64,000 nucleotides of DNA, from assembly GCA_900770255.1 (NCBI GenBank), contig CAAGJN010000067.1, positions 1 to 64,000 of the forward strand. The letters are read 5' to 3'. Shown here one piece after another: positions 39,545 through 48,158 of this stretch; the first letter of the stretch is position 1, and each line of letters starts with the position of its first letter. The notes under the pieces are model-generated. The model was not told the DNA's origin and ran no database searches. It worked only from the letters and a program-made list of their open reading frames with translations. The translations under genes were made by a program, and so were the position numbers. The stretch is from Clostridia bacterium. Lineage in GTDB: Bacteria > Bacillota > Clostridia > Oscillospirales > Acutalibacteraceae.

Positions 39545-40030
39545 ATGAACACAGTTAAAGTCGGCGGCCGCAGTTTTCTGATCGATATTGAAAAAACGAG
39601 AGAATATTACCGCAGTCATTCGCTTTGCAACTGCGCGGACTGCCGGAACTACTATGCTCAGATAAAAGCGCAGATGCCCGAGCTCGACGCTTTTCTTGAG
39701 AGCTTCGGCGTTGACATTGAAAGACCCGATGAATGTATCAGTATTGAAACAGACAGCGCAATCAACTACATAAATGTTGACTATACTGTCTGCGGAAGAA
39801 CAGACGGCTTTGACGAAGCAGAGATAAAAATACCCTCAAAACCGCTTCCGGCAATTGTTGCAAGTAACGGGTTCTGCTCTCCGAACGAACAGACAGGCAC
39901 ATATTTTACACTCTCCATCATGGACATCAGCCTGCCGTGGGTACTTGACGAGCCTTTTGACGAACAAACTCCGCCGGAGAAAAAGGCAAGCTTTTTCAAG
40001 GGCTACAAAGCAAAGCGGAGAAAAGTTTGA
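39545..40030 (+). CDS. Uncharacterised 161-residue protein with a CxCxxC cluster
   Basis: No family recognised with certainty. Residues 24-36 contain LCNCADCRNYYAQ, a compact Cys cluster that could bind a metal, followed by a helix (MPELDAFLESFGVDIERPDE) and a mostly beta C-terminal part ending in a basic tail (KGYKAKRRKV). No signal peptide. RBS AAAGGAG 8 bases before the ATG. It lies after a terminator and appears to be a separate unit; no promoter could be fixed. Similar small proteins with this Cys cluster are common in Clostridia, from memory. Confidence 0.6.
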   Translation: MNTVKVGGRSFLIDIEKTREYYRSHSLCNCADCRNYYAQIKAQMPELDAFLESFGVDIERPDECISIETDSAINYINVDYTVCGRTDGFDEAEIKIPSKPLPAIVASNGFCSPNEQTGTYFTLSIMDISLPWVLDEPFDEQTPPEKKASFFKGYKAKRRKV

Positions 40031-40085
40031 AAGCGCATATGTGCGTTGGACCGCCGCGGAGCAAATCAATAGCTCTCCGAGTTTT

Positions 40086-40673
40086 TTATTTCTGCGGCAT
40101 ATACCAATATGAATGGAAGCCCGACATATATGTTCTGCCGCCGCGCGGGATCTGAGTCAGGGCGTTGAACGCGTTGTAGAGATCGCCGCTGCCCATGCTC
40201 GCGCACATGATGCCGAACGCGGTCAAAAAGACCAACTTCGGAAAAATCATGCCTGCGGCAAACGGCAAAACGCCGAAAATCAAAGTCGGCAGCAGCGACA
40301 TGAAAATAAACCTGCCCTTGCTCATATCCTCGGTACCGATGACAAACATCATTCCCTGCTTAAAGTTAGTATACATATAGACGTCGCCCTTAAAGCAGAC
40401 CGAATGCAGCAGTTCATGCGGATAGAGCGTGAGCAGTGAACACAGGCATCCGAGCCATGCCGCGGTGAAATCGTCAAAGCCGAACTGTCCGCGCAGCCTG
40501 ATCACCGCGGGAATAAGCATTATAACAATCACGACAAACGAGATCACCGTTGCGATGACCGCGAGCTTTTTTGTGTCCCCCGCCTCCTTAAATTCAACGG
40601 CGTCGGGCTTGTGCTCCGCCTGCGGCAGACTTGCGGGATCCATATTATATTTGCCCTCATAGTGCAGTTTCAT
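40086..40673 (-). CDS. DUF3267 putative membrane zinc metallopeptidase
   Basis: 195 residues with four likely membrane helices (about 36-60, 70-84, 118-140, 145-162). HELLH at residues 86-90 is a zincin-type HExxH motif inside the second hydrophobic stretch, the hallmark of DUF3267 (YhdB-like) proteins, which resemble site-2-type proteases. Activity is unproven. The ATG at 40673 is preceded by GGGGAG; upstream in-frame codons belong to the previous gene's region. It starts one base after the DUF1893 stop, so the two are cotranscribed. Confidence 0.8.
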   Translation of the reverse strand: MKLHYEGKYNMDPASLPQAEHKPDAVEFKEAGDTKKLAVIATVISFVVIVIMLIPAVIRLRGQFGFDDFTAAWLGCLCSLLTLYPHELLHSVCFKGDVYMYTNFKQGMMFVIGTEDMSKGRFIFMSLLPTLIFGVLPFAAGMIFPKLVFLTAFGIMCASMGSGDLYNAFNALTQIPRGGRTYMSGFHSYWYMPQK

Positions 40674-40674
40674 C

Positions 40675-41115
40675 TTATTTTTCTCCCCGGAGCTTCTCCG
40701 CTGTCTCACGTATCCTCCTGAGAGCTTCATGCGGGTCGTCGGTGTCCATGACCGCCTTCTCCATCGGGCACATACCGTCGCCCGCACGGTTAATTATGTA
40801 TTTTACGCTCATATTGCACGAATACTTTACTCTGCATACGTCAAGTATATCCTTTGCAGGCTCGCTCATCACATCAGCATAAACTTCGCTGACTCCGAGC
40901 AGCACGAACAGCATGGCCGCAGCCTTGCCGACGGCCTTATCCGCCGCGCTGAAAAAGCGCATATCCCGCCCGCTGTCTATACATTCGAGCAGCGGAGCAA
41001 CGCCGCGAAGGCTGCTCGTATAGGTTTCATCTCCCCTGCACATCACGCAGGTATATCCCCCTGAAAGCAGCAGGGACTCGGCACGCTCAATATCAGTCAC
41101 GCTTATCACATCCAT
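40675..41115 (-). CDS. DUF1893 protein (cytidine-deaminase-like fold)
   Basis: 146 residues. The pattern ERAESLLLSGGYTCVMCRGDETYTSSLRGVAPLLECIDSG, then FSAADKAVGKAAAMLFVLLGVSEVYADVMSEPA and CPMEKAVMDTDDPHEALRRI, matches DUF1893, a cytidine-deaminase-like family without known substrate. It keeps Cys and Glu residues but not the standard HAE/PCxxC zinc site. First gene of a two-gene unit with the DUF3267 peptidase. Start ATG (41115); own promoter 15 bases upstream. Confidence 0.8.
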   Translation of the reverse strand: MDVISVTDIERAESLLLSGGYTCVMCRGDETYTSSLRGVAPLLECIDSGRDMRFFSAADKAVGKAAAMLFVLLGVSEVYADVMSEPAKDILDVCRVKYSCNMSVKYIINRAGDGMCPMEKAVMDTDDPHEALRRIRETAEKLRGEK

Positions 41116-41126
41116 TGTTTTTTTAC

Positions 41127-41156
41127 ATTATACTATAGATATACTTCTGTTTTCAA
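41127..41156 (-). promoter_or_regulatory. Promoter of the DUF1893-DUF3267 unit
   Basis: On the minus strand TTGAAA (41151-41156), 18 bases, TATAAT (41127-41132). Confidence 0.65.
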
Positions 41157-41163
41157 TCGGCAA

Positions 41164-41192
41164 TGGACATTTTGCTGACAGTGTGATATCAT
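41164..41192 (+). promoter_or_regulatory. Promoter of the HAD hydrolase gene
   Basis: TGGACA (41164-41169), 17 bases, TATCAT (41187-41192), 27 bases before the ATG; divergent from the DUF1893 promoter. Confidence 0.7.
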
Positions 41193-41218
41193 AGTGAAAA
41201 CGCTCGCGGAGGAATGAA

Positions 41219-42040
41219 ATGAAAACGAAGTATATTTTTCTTGACATAGACGGTACGCTCGTCGATTTCACCGGCAGACTTGCAGACTCGGCGCTTGAGG
41301 CGCTCAGGGCGGCCAAGGCAAACGGGCATAAATTATTCGTCTGCACAGGCAGACAGCGCTCGCAGGTCTATCCCTGGCTGCTTGAAAAGGTCGAGTTTGA
41401 CGGCATGGTCGCCTCCTCCGGCGCGTACGCCATGGCTGAGGGCAAGTGCATCGTTCAGCACTGTTTCCCGCATGACTACATCGCCTTTCTCGCGGATTAT
41501 TTCACGCGCAGCCGCACTCCATACTGCGTGCAGACCGAAAATATGCTGATGCTCGAGCAATGGAGCGCGGACGCTATCGTCTCACACTATGCAAAAGACG
41601 GAATCGACCGCAGTAAAATCGGCTCGCTATTCGGTATGACGAAGATCGTTGACAATATTTGCGACCTGACGGTGGCCGAAAAGCTCATCTATTACGGGGC
41701 GCCCAAAGGGCTCGACGGCGTCGCGGCGGATCTTGGAGACAGGTTCAGCGTTGTGCGCTACAGCTTCGGCAACGCGGGCGACCGCTGCGGCGAGGTCACG
41801 GACAGTCGATACACAAAAGCTACCGGCATGGCCGAGATTCTCCAGTTTTTCGGCGCGCCGCAGAGCGACACAATTGCAGTCGGCGACGGCGACAATGATC
41901 TCGAGATGATGGAATACGCCGCATACGGGGTTGCGATGGGCAACGCTACGCCCGCGCTCAAGGCCGCCGTGGACATGGTAACCGACGACATCAACGCAGA
42001 CGGGCTTTACAATGCGTTTAAAACGCTCGGAATTATCTGA
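41219..42040 (+). CDS. Cof-type HAD-superfamily phosphatase
   Basis: 273 residues, the usual Cof/HAD-IIB size. Motif I FLDIDGTLVDF gives nucleophile D9 and acid/base D11; motif II CTGRQRSQ; motif III Lys in KATGMAEIL; motif IV GDGDNDLEMMEYAAYGVAMGNA. The C2-type cap lies between motifs II and III. Such enzymes dephosphorylate sugar phosphates, FMN or similar small molecules; the substrate cannot be told. RBS GGAGGAATGA. Single gene with its own promoter and terminator. Confidence 0.93.
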   Translation: MKTKYIFLDIDGTLVDFTGRLADSALEALRAAKANGHKLFVCTGRQRSQVYPWLLEKVEFDGMVASSGAYAMAEGKCIVQHCFPHDYIAFLADYFTRSRTPYCVQTENMLMLEQWSADAIVSHYAKDGIDRSKIGSLFGMTKIVDNICDLTVAEKLIYYGAPKGLDGVAADLGDRFSVVRYSFGNAGDRCGEVTDSRYTKATGMAEILQFFGAPQSDTIAVGDGDNDLEMMEYAAYGVAMGNATPALKAAVDMVTDDINADGLYNAFKTLGII

Positions 42041-42050
42041 CCCGATGTTT

Positions 42051-42087
42051 AAACAACAGGCGCTTCTGAAAGCGTCTGTTGTTTTTT
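42051..42087 (+). terminator. Terminator of the HAD hydrolase gene
   Basis: AACAACAGGCGCTT/AAGCGTCTGTTGTT hairpin (one G-T pair) running into TTTTTTG. Confidence 0.85.
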
Positions 42088-42158
42088 GTTGATTTTTGTC
42101 AGGATTTATGATAATCTTTTGTTGAAAGAGGAAATTTTTAACTTTAAGGAGGATAACA

Positions 42159-43352
42159 ATGAAACTGACCAAACGAATGCTGAGCTTCATCATGGCGCTC
42201 GCGCTGATTGTCTGCGCTGTCTGCATCCCGGCTCAGGCGGCCGCCGCAAAGGCAGTGACACCGGTTGGCAAAGCCTATGAGTACATCATGGAAAGCGGCT
42301 ATCCGACGATGTCAACAGAGGACTTTTTCAAGTATATGGGCAAAATCGACGAGGCTGTTTTTCTTCTGACCGGCCGGCACTTTCTGCCGGAGGAATACTT
42401 CAACATCGTGCTTGATGATAAGCTCGACACGCTGTGCTCGAACGTGGCAAGGGCGTCGGGTCTCGACGCGGCGCTGATAATGAAAAGTATTCCCGAATTT
42501 AACGGCCTTGCCGTCAAGGTAAGCGAAAAATATGACATCGATATCCCGGAGCTGCAGAAGCAGCTCAACGAGCTGTCCAGAAAATATGACGAGGAGGGCA
42601 ACTCCGCGCTCTCGCTGATCTTCCGCGCGGCCGCCGTCTACTTCGGCATAATCGACGAGGCCTATCTCTATTGCGTGCCGGTAGAAGGCCTTGACGATAC
42701 CTATGAGATATACTGCCGTGTGACCTACCGCGACGGCAGGACAGAGGAACTCCCCTCCGGCACATACTACAACACTGACACTCAGATGCTCTACGGCAAA
42801 GACGACAACGGCATGGTTGGCATCGGCTACGACTTCGATGTCGGCAAGGCGATGGTTATAACGCCTGTCCACGTCTGGATGAGAAACTTTGGTTTCACGA
42901 TGGCCTATGACATTTTCTGCTATGTCACGCCCGTGTTTAACTATCAGACCGCGCGCATAAAGTTCGACTATGACGGCAGCGAGTGGATGATCCAGATCTG
43001 GAAGGGCAGATATGTGATAACCAACGGCGCGGAGATCGGCGTTTACAAGCGCGAGCCGGGCTCAAAGGGCACGTTCTACAACTGCGTCGGCGACGAGGAT
43101 CTGCTGCTCATGTCGCTCGACCTCTATCACGGCGACGATCTGCTCGTTCACCGCGACCCGATGTATCACTGGTGGCTGACGGGCTTTACAGTCAGCAAAA
43201 CCGTCTATCTCCCGTGGAGCATGACGCTTAAAGCCTCCATCACTTTCAAGGATCAGGAGATGACCGACGCCTTCTGCGGCGGCATTGAAAACAGGAATTT
43301 CCACGATATCGACTATCGGACAAACGGACTGACAGTCAGCTTTGAGTGGTAA
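42159..43352 (+). CDS. Secreted DUF4474-like protein of unknown function
   Basis: 397 residues with a signal peptide ending near AQAAAAK (residue 29). Residues about 35-165 are helical; the C-terminal half is beta-rich and contains FDYDGSEWMIQIWKGRYVITNGAEIGVYKREPG, which I recognise as DUF4474, a domain of Firmicute surface proteins with no known function. Exported and not lipid-anchored. RBS AAGGAGGATAACA. Monocistronic: a terminator lies on both sides. A TTGTTG-18-GATAAT pair just upstream may be the promoter. Confidence 0.65.
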   Translation: MKLTKRMLSFIMALALIVCAVCIPAQAAAAKAVTPVGKAYEYIMESGYPTMSTEDFFKYMGKIDEAVFLLTGRHFLPEEYFNIVLDDKLDTLCSNVARASGLDAALIMKSIPEFNGLAVKVSEKYDIDIPELQKQLNELSRKYDEEGNSALSLIFRAAAVYFGIIDEAYLYCVPVEGLDDTYEIYCRVTYRDGRTEELPSGTYYNTDTQMLYGKDDNGMVGIGYDFDVGKAMVITPVHVWMRNFGFTMAYDIFCYVTPVFNYQTARIKFDYDGSEWMIQIWKGRYVITNGAEIGVYKREPGSKGTFYNCVGDEDLLLMSLDLYHGDDLLVHRDPMYHWWLTGFTVSKTVYLPWSMTLKASITFKDQEMTDAFCGGIENRNFHDIDYRTNGLTVSFEW

Positions 43353-43363
43353 ACAGAAAAGCG

Positions 43364-43388
43364 CCTCCCTTGGAAACAAGGGAGGTTT
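43364..43388 (+). terminator. Hairpin after the DUF4474-like gene
   Basis: CCTCCCTTG-GAAA-CAAGGGAGG (43364-43385) followed by TTTCG; a GNRA-like tetraloop hairpin 12 bases after the stop. Confidence 0.65.
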
Positions 43389-43446
43389 CGTTACGGCTAC
43401 GGTTCCCTGCGGATGACAAAGCCGCAGGGTCCGTCTGCTTTCGCTG

Positions 43447-43481
43447 CAAAAAGGCTCGGAGAAAATCTCCGAGCCTTTTTA
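43447..43481. terminator. Bidirectional terminator between DUF4474-like gene and clpX
   Basis: GGCTCGGAGA-AAA-TCTCCGAGCC (43453-43475) flanked by A5 and T5; it serves the convergent clpX transcript as well. Confidence 0.85.
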
Positions 43482-43487
43482 TTCAAT

Positions 43488-44765
43488 TCAGCCCGCTGTG
43501 CGATTGCTGCGGTGCGAGGGGTTGCGTTCGATGAGCGGAGGCACACCGTTTATTACGCAGCCTGCAGTTATCGCGACGCGCTCTATCGTAGGATCTGACG
43601 GCACGTCATACATGACAGGATTGAGCACGGCTTCGATTATCGAACGAAGTCCGCGCGCGCCGGTGCCCTTCTCGAGAGTCTTATCGGCTATCGCCTCAAG
43701 CGCGCCCATGTCGAAATCGAGCTCCACGCCGTCAAGCTCAAACAGAGCCTTATACTGCTTTGTTATAGCGTTCTTGGGCTCCGTGAGAATACGCACGAGA
43801 GCTTTCTTATCGAGCTCATCGAGCGAAGTGAGCACGGGAAGTCTGCCGACAAGCTCGGGGATTATTCCGAACTTTACGAGATCCTGATGCACGACCTGAG
43901 AGAGCAGATCGCTTTTCTTGAGCTCGCTCTTGCTCTTGACGTCGGCATTGAAACCGAGCGCCGAACCGCCTATGCGCTTTTCGATTATCTTATCGATGCC
44001 GTCGAAAGCTCCGCCGCAGATAAACAGGATATTCGAGGTATCAACCTGGATAAACTCCTGCTGCGGGTGCTTTCTGCCGCCCTGCGGAGGCACGTTTGCT
44101 ACCGTACCCTCGATAATCTTGAGCAGAGCCTGCTGAACACCCTCACCGCTGACGTCTCTTGTTATCGACGGGTTTTCCGACTTTCTCGCGATCTTGTCGA
44201 TCTCATCGACATAGATTATGCCGCGCTCTGCGCGCTCTATATCGTAGTCGGCGGCCTGGATTATTCTGAGCAGAATGTTCTCGACATCCTCGCCGACATA
44301 GCCCGCCTCTGTCAGGGTCGTGGCGTCTGCAATGGCAAAGGGCACGTCAAGTATCTTCGCAAGGGTCTGCGCGAGCATCGTCTTGCCCACGCCGGTCGGA
44401 CCCATGAGAATAATGTTGCTCTTCTGTATCTCAACATCCGCGTTCTTTACGCTGTTTATTCTTTTATAGTGGTTATAAACCGCGACACTGAGCGTTTTTT
44501 TCGCCTCATCCTGGCCTATAACATACTCGTCAAGCTTCTCCTTGATCTCATGGGGCTTCGGCAGCGGCTTGTCATTCGGACGCTGCTGATTTTTGCGGCG
44601 CGAGGAGCGTTTCTCATCATCCTCGATTATATTAAGGCACTGCTCCACGCACTCGTTGCAGATGTATACCCCCGGACCGGCGATGAGCTTTTCTACCTGA
44701 TCCTGTGTTTTCTGGCAAAAAGAACAGCGAACTGTTCTTTCCCTTTTATCATCATCTCGCGGCAT
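43488..44765 (-). CDS. clpX: ATP-dependent Clp protease ATP-binding subunit ClpX
   Basis: 425 residues, full length. ClpX unfolds tagged proteins and feeds them to ClpP. The N-terminal zinc-binding domain has Cys14, Cys17, Cys36 and Cys39 (CSFC...CNEC); Walker A GPTGVGKT is at 122-129; Walker B IIYVDEIDKI and the sensor-2 region GARGLRSIIEAVLNPVMYDVPS are intact. The pore loop GYVGEDV is present. ATG at 44765. It lies 13 bases after clpP, so the two are one operon behind tig. Confidence 0.98.
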   Translation of the reverse strand: MPRDDDKRERTVRCSFCQKTQDQVEKLIAGPGVYICNECVEQCLNIIEDDEKRSSRRKNQQRPNDKPLPKPHEIKEKLDEYVIGQDEAKKTLSVAVYNHYKRINSVKNADVEIQKSNIILMGPTGVGKTMLAQTLAKILDVPFAIADATTLTEAGYVGEDVENILLRIIQAADYDIERAERGIIYVDEIDKIARKSENPSITRDVSGEGVQQALLKIIEGTVANVPPQGGRKHPQQEFIQVDTSNILFICGGAFDGIDKIIEKRIGGSALGFNADVKSKSELKKSDLLSQVVHQDLVKFGIIPELVGRLPVLTSLDELDKKALVRILTEPKNAITKQYKALFELDGVELDFDMGALEAIADKTLEKGTGARGLRSIIEAVLNPVMYDVPSDPTIERVAITAGCVINGVPPLIERNPSHRSNRTAG

Positions 44766-44778
44766 GTCAGCCCTCCGA

Positions 44779-45360
44779 TTATCTCTTGTAAATTATTTTA
44801 TCTGCAAGTCCGTATTCGACGGCCTCCTCAGCGGTGAGGAAATTGTCGCGCTCGGTCTCGCGCTCAACAAACTCGATCGGTTTGCCCATATTCTCAGCTA
44901 AAATTCTGTTAAGTCTCTCTCTGGTCTTGATAATGTGGTCAGCGGCGATCTTGATCTCGGTCGCCTGACCCTGTGCGCCGCCGAGCGGCTGATGGATCAT
45001 GACCTCGCTGTTGGGTAGCACAAGACGCTTGCCTTTTGCGCCGGCGGCAAACAGGAACGCGCCCATTGAAGCCGCCATGCCCATGCAGATGGTCGAAACA
45101 TCGCATTTGATGAACTGCATCGTGTCGTATATCGCGAGACCTGCGGTAACTGAACCGCCGGGGCTGTTGATATACAGGCTGATATCCTTCTCGGCATCCT
45201 GACCCTCAAGGAAAAGAAGCTGCGCTACTACTACGCTGGCTGTAGCGTCGTTTATCTCATCGGAGAGCACGATTATTCTGTCGCTGAGCAGACGAGAAAA
45301 GATGTCGTATGAACGCTCGCCTCGGTTAGTCTGTTCGACGACGTAAGGTACTAATGCCAT
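44779..45360 (-). CDS. clpP: ATP-dependent Clp protease proteolytic subunit ClpP
   Basis: 193 residues. The catalytic Ser98 (GMAASMGAF) and His123 (MIHQPLGG) are at canonical positions; the Asp of the triad falls in the ERETERDNFLTAEEA region. N-terminal YDIFSRLLSDRII forms the hydrophobic ClpX docking and axial-loop region. Start ATG with AGGAGG upstream. A TATAAT box about 100 bases upstream may be an internal promoter, but its -35 is poor. Confidence 0.98.
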   Translation of the reverse strand: MALVPYVVEQTNRGERSYDIFSRLLSDRIIVLSDEINDATASVVVAQLLFLEGQDAEKDISLYINSPGGSVTAGLAIYDTMQFIKCDVSTICMGMAASMGAFLFAAGAKGKRLVLPNSEVMIHQPLGGAQGQATEIKIAADHIIKTRERLNRILAENMGKPIEFVERETERDNFLTAEEAVEYGLADKIIYKR

Positions 45361-45481
45361 TACTTTTTCCTCCTTTTTAAGTCCCGTTTCAGGGATACAG
45401 GCACTCTGCCGTATACTGCGCCCGCCCGGCGGATACCGGACGGGAACAATACGGATTAATTATAGTGTTCTTGCGTTAAAA

Positions 45482-47032
45482 TTATTCAGCGTCTTCCGCT
45501 TTCTTCTTGGCGGGAGCCTTCTTTGCCGGAGCTTTTTTAGCGGCGGCCTTCGTCTCTCCCTCGGCCTCGTCCTTAGCGGCAGCCTTCTTTGCCGGAGCCT
45601 TCTTGGCTGCGGGCTTCTTCTCTTCCTCGGCCTTGTCCTTGGCGGCGGTTTTCTTTGCCGGGGCCTTCTTGGCTGCGGACTTCTTCTCTCCGTCGGCCTC
45701 GTCCTTAGCGGCGGTCTTCTTTGCCGGAGCCTTCTTCGCCGTCTTCTTGCCGGGTTTTACGGCCTTGGCATTGTCAACGACGAACTTGACAACCTTCTCC
45801 TTGAGCAGATCGGCCTTGAGCAGATTCTCTGCAATAAGGCTCTTGATCTTCTCGACCTCCATGCCGTACATCTCGGCGAGCTTCTTGAACTCCTCGTCAA
45901 GCTCCTCGGCGCTGACTTCGATCTTCTCATCAGCGGCGATCTTATCGAGCGCAAGGCCGAGCTTAACCTGGGAGACAGCCTGCTCGCGCATGGACTTTCT
46001 GAAAGTATCCTTGTCAGTACCCATATAGCTCAGGTAGGTATCGATGTCGATGCCCTGCTGCGAAAGTCTCTGAGCGAAATTATTTATGTTTTCGTCGGTC
46101 TGAGTCTCGAACATGACCTCGGGGATCTCAGCATCAAGGTTGGAGACGAGCTCCTCCATAAGCTTGCCCTCGAACTCCTTCTCGGCATCGGACTGCTTAT
46201 GCTCGAGCAGATCGGCCTCAATGCCCTTCTTGAGCTCGTCAACGGTATCATAGTCAAGATCCTTTGCAAACTCGTCATCAAGCTCGGGCAGCTCCTTGAC
46301 CTTTATCTCATGGAGAGTGACCTTGAATGTGGCGTCCTTGCCGGCAAGCTCGGGAGTATACTCCTCGCGGAACTTGACGTTGACGTCAAACTCGTCGCCC
46401 GCGTTGTGGCCGATAACCTGATCCTCAAAGCCGGGGATGAACTGACCCGAACCGAGCTCAAGCTCATAGCCGGAGCCCTTGCCGCCCTCGAAAGCCTCGC
46501 CGTCAACAAAACCCTCAAAGTCAATGACGGAGATATCGCCCTTCTGAGCGGCTCTGCCCTCGACGGTTATAGTTCTTGCGTTGCGCTCTCTCATATCGGC
46601 AATGCGCGCGTCAACCTCCTCGGGAGTGACGGAAACTTCCGCTTTCTCAGCCTCGAGGCCCTTATAAGCCTTGACCTTGACATCGTCGGGCTTGGTGGTG
46701 ACTTTGAGCTCAAAGAGCACGCCGTCCTCGCCTATGGACTTAACATCGACATCCTTCGGGCTGTCAACAGGCTCGATGCCGGCCTCTTTGTAAGCCTCGG
46801 AAACCGCCTCCGGGAATACAATCTCAAAAGCATCCTCATAGAAGACGTCCTTGCCGTAAAATCTCTCGATCATAGCGAGCGGAGCCTTACCCTTGCGGAA
46901 ACCGGGAAGAGCGATCTTGTTCTTGGCCTTGTTGTAGGCCTTGATAACAGCCGCTTTGAAAGGCTCTGCGCCGATCTCGATCTCCAGCGTATAGACGTTG
47001 GTGTCAGTTTTGTTTGATGATTTTAAACTCAT
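45482..47032 (-). CDS. tig: Trigger factor with repetitive Lys/Ala/Pro-rich C-terminal tail
   Basis: 516 residues, about 90 longer than usual. The ribosome-binding signature GFRKGKAPLAMIERFYG, the FKBP-type domain (about 150-245, with GDISVIDFEGFVDGEAFEGG and FIPGFEDQVIGHNAGD) and the helical C-domain are complete up to about residue 425. Residues 426-516 form a basic low-complexity tail built of 22-residue repeats (AKKAPAKKTAAKDEADGEKK), like histone-H1 tails. Trigger factor is the ribosome-bound chaperone; the tail is an add-on that may raise affinity for RNA. RBS GGGAGG; promoter with extended -10 TGATATAAT about 50 bases upstream. Confidence 0.95.
   Translation of the reverse strand: MSLKSSNKTDTNVYTLEIEIGAEPFKAAVIKAYNKAKNKIALPGFRKGKAPLAMIERFYGKDVFYEDAFEIVFPEAVSEAYKEAGIEPVDSPKDVDVKSIGEDGVLFELKVTTKPDDVKVKAYKGLEAEKAEVSVTPEEVDARIADMRERNARTITVEGRAAQKGDISVIDFEGFVDGEAFEGGKGSGYELELGSGQFIPGFEDQVIGHNAGDEFDVNVKFREEYTPELAGKDATFKVTLHEIKVKELPELDDEFAKDLDYDTVDELKKGIEADLLEHKQSDAEKEFEGKLMEELVSNLDAEIPEVMFETQTDENINNFAQRLSQQGIDIDTYLSYMGTDKDTFRKSMREQAVSQVKLGLALDKIAADEKIEVSAEELDEEFKKLAEMYGMEVEKIKSLIAENLLKADLLKEKVVKFVVDNAKAVKPGKKTAKKAPAKKTAAKDEADGEKKSAAKKAPAKKTAAKDKAEEEKKPAAKKAPAKKAAAKDEAEGETKAAAKKAPAKKAPAKKKAEDAE
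45485..45739. repeat. 66-bp tandem repeats in the 3' end of tig
   Basis: Four head-to-tail copies (last one partial) of a 66-bp unit encode AKKAPAKK[T/A]AAKDxA-type repeats. Copies differ by a few substitutions but stay in frame, so copy number can change without breaking the frame. Confidence 0.85.
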
Positions 47033-47181
47033 TCGTTTTTTCCTCCCATTACATACAAGTAACTCTAAGATTATATCAGAGATATGTTAAAATTTCTATA
47101 CTAATTTTTATATTTTCTGCTAAAAATCAGATTTTTCTTTCACTTTCTCCTTAAAGGCCGCCTGTGTGTACATTTATTGGG

Positions 47182-47871
47182 TCATTTTTCTATAAGCTTA
47201 GGTAAAAATTCGAGATAATCACCCGAGATCAGCGAAAAATTTATTCCGTCGCGCTCGCCGTTGAAGGCGGTTTTGGTTGCAAAGGAATGTAGATGACCGT
47301 AGTAGCAGCGCCTTATTTTATATTCGAGCAGAACGTCGTATATTTCGGGGCAGATCCCCTCCTGCGTAATAGGAGGATAGTGCAAAAACACGACCGGCTC
47401 GCCGCCGAGCTCGAGCCCCGCCTCGATAGACGCGCGAAGCCGCCCCGCCTCGCGCAGAAGCACTTTTTTATCGGCATCCTGCTCCGCGTCAAAGAACCAG
47501 CCACGCGTGCCGCAGACCGAAACATCTCCGACCCGCTTTGCCGAATTATGCACGATGCTCAGCGTCTCAAAGCCTTTTTCGCAAAAAAAGCTTTCCATTT
47601 TTTTCACGGTGTTCCACCAATAGTCATGGTTGCCCTTCATGAGTATCTTCATGCCGGGCAAACTTTCGAGAAATTCAAAATCCCTCTGCGCTTCCTCGAG
47701 CGACATCGCCCACGACACATCGCCCGGGATGACGACGGTATCGTCCTCTGACACGACTGCACGCCAGTTTTTTTCGAGGCGCTGCACATAGTCGCTCCAG
47801 CCCATGAAAATATCCATCGGCTTGTCCGCAGAAAGTGAAAGGTGCGTATCTGCAATTGCAAAAAGTGACAT
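47182..47871 (-). CDS. Metallophosphoesterase (calcineurin-like)
   Basis: 229 residues. The five metal-binding blocks are in order: ADTHLS (D8, H10), PGDVSWA, KGNHDYWW, HYPP and YGHLHS. This is the Clostridia group annotated as metallophosphoesterase with the substrate unknown. The ATG at 47871 follows AAGGAGAG; the in-frame region further upstream lacks a ribosome site and runs over the divergent DUF1540 promoter region. Divergently arranged with the DUF1540 gene 91 bases away. Confidence 0.88.
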   Translation of the reverse strand: MSLFAIADTHLSLSADKPMDIFMGWSDYVQRLEKNWRAVVSEDDTVVIPGDVSWAMSLEEAQRDFEFLESLPGMKILMKGNHDYWWNTVKKMESFFCEKGFETLSIVHNSAKRVGDVSVCGTRGWFFDAEQDADKKVLLREAGRLRASIEAGLELGGEPVVFLHYPPITQEGICPEIYDVLLEYKIRRCYYGHLHSFATKTAFNGERDGINFSLISGDYLEFLPKLIEK

Positions 47872-47962
47872 CGCGCTCTCCTTTTTCCTTAATAATACCG
47901 CATGCGGCGGGCAGAATATTTTTGCGGGATCACCCGCAATAAACATCCGGAGGTAAATAAAA

Positions 47963-48139
47963 ATGGACAAGGTCATCAAGGACATCCGCTGCAACGCGTG
48001 CAACTGCGTCCACCACGCGGACGACTATAAGTGCACCGCAGGTCACATTGAGATCGGCAATACAAACGCCTGCTCAAGTCAGGACACATTGTGCTCGACC
48101 TTCGAGCTCGATAACTCGAAAAAGCACTGCGGCTGCTGA
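47963..48139 (+). CDS. Small Cys-rich DUF1540 protein
   Basis: 58 residues, MDKVIKDIRCNACNCVHH... ending ...KKHCGC, with eight or more Cys, of which several are spaced as in DUF1540 (IxCxxxxCxxHxxxxxCTAxxIxI...CxTF). DUF1540 domains are short, presumably metal-binding Clostridia proteins, often induced in sporulation or stress, of unknown function. RBS CGGAGG 8 bases before the ATG at 47963. It is convergent with thrC, whose stop lies 20 bases past its own stop. Confidence 0.85.
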   Translation: MDKVIKDIRCNACNCVHHADDYKCTAGHIEIGNTNACSSQDTLCSTFELDNSKKHCGC

Positions 48140-48158
48140 ACACGGGGAACGCCCCGCG

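Noticed and set aside
39836..40112. Small frames overlapping the 161-residue protein gene end
   Set aside because: They are out-of-frame or antisense readings without ribosome sites.
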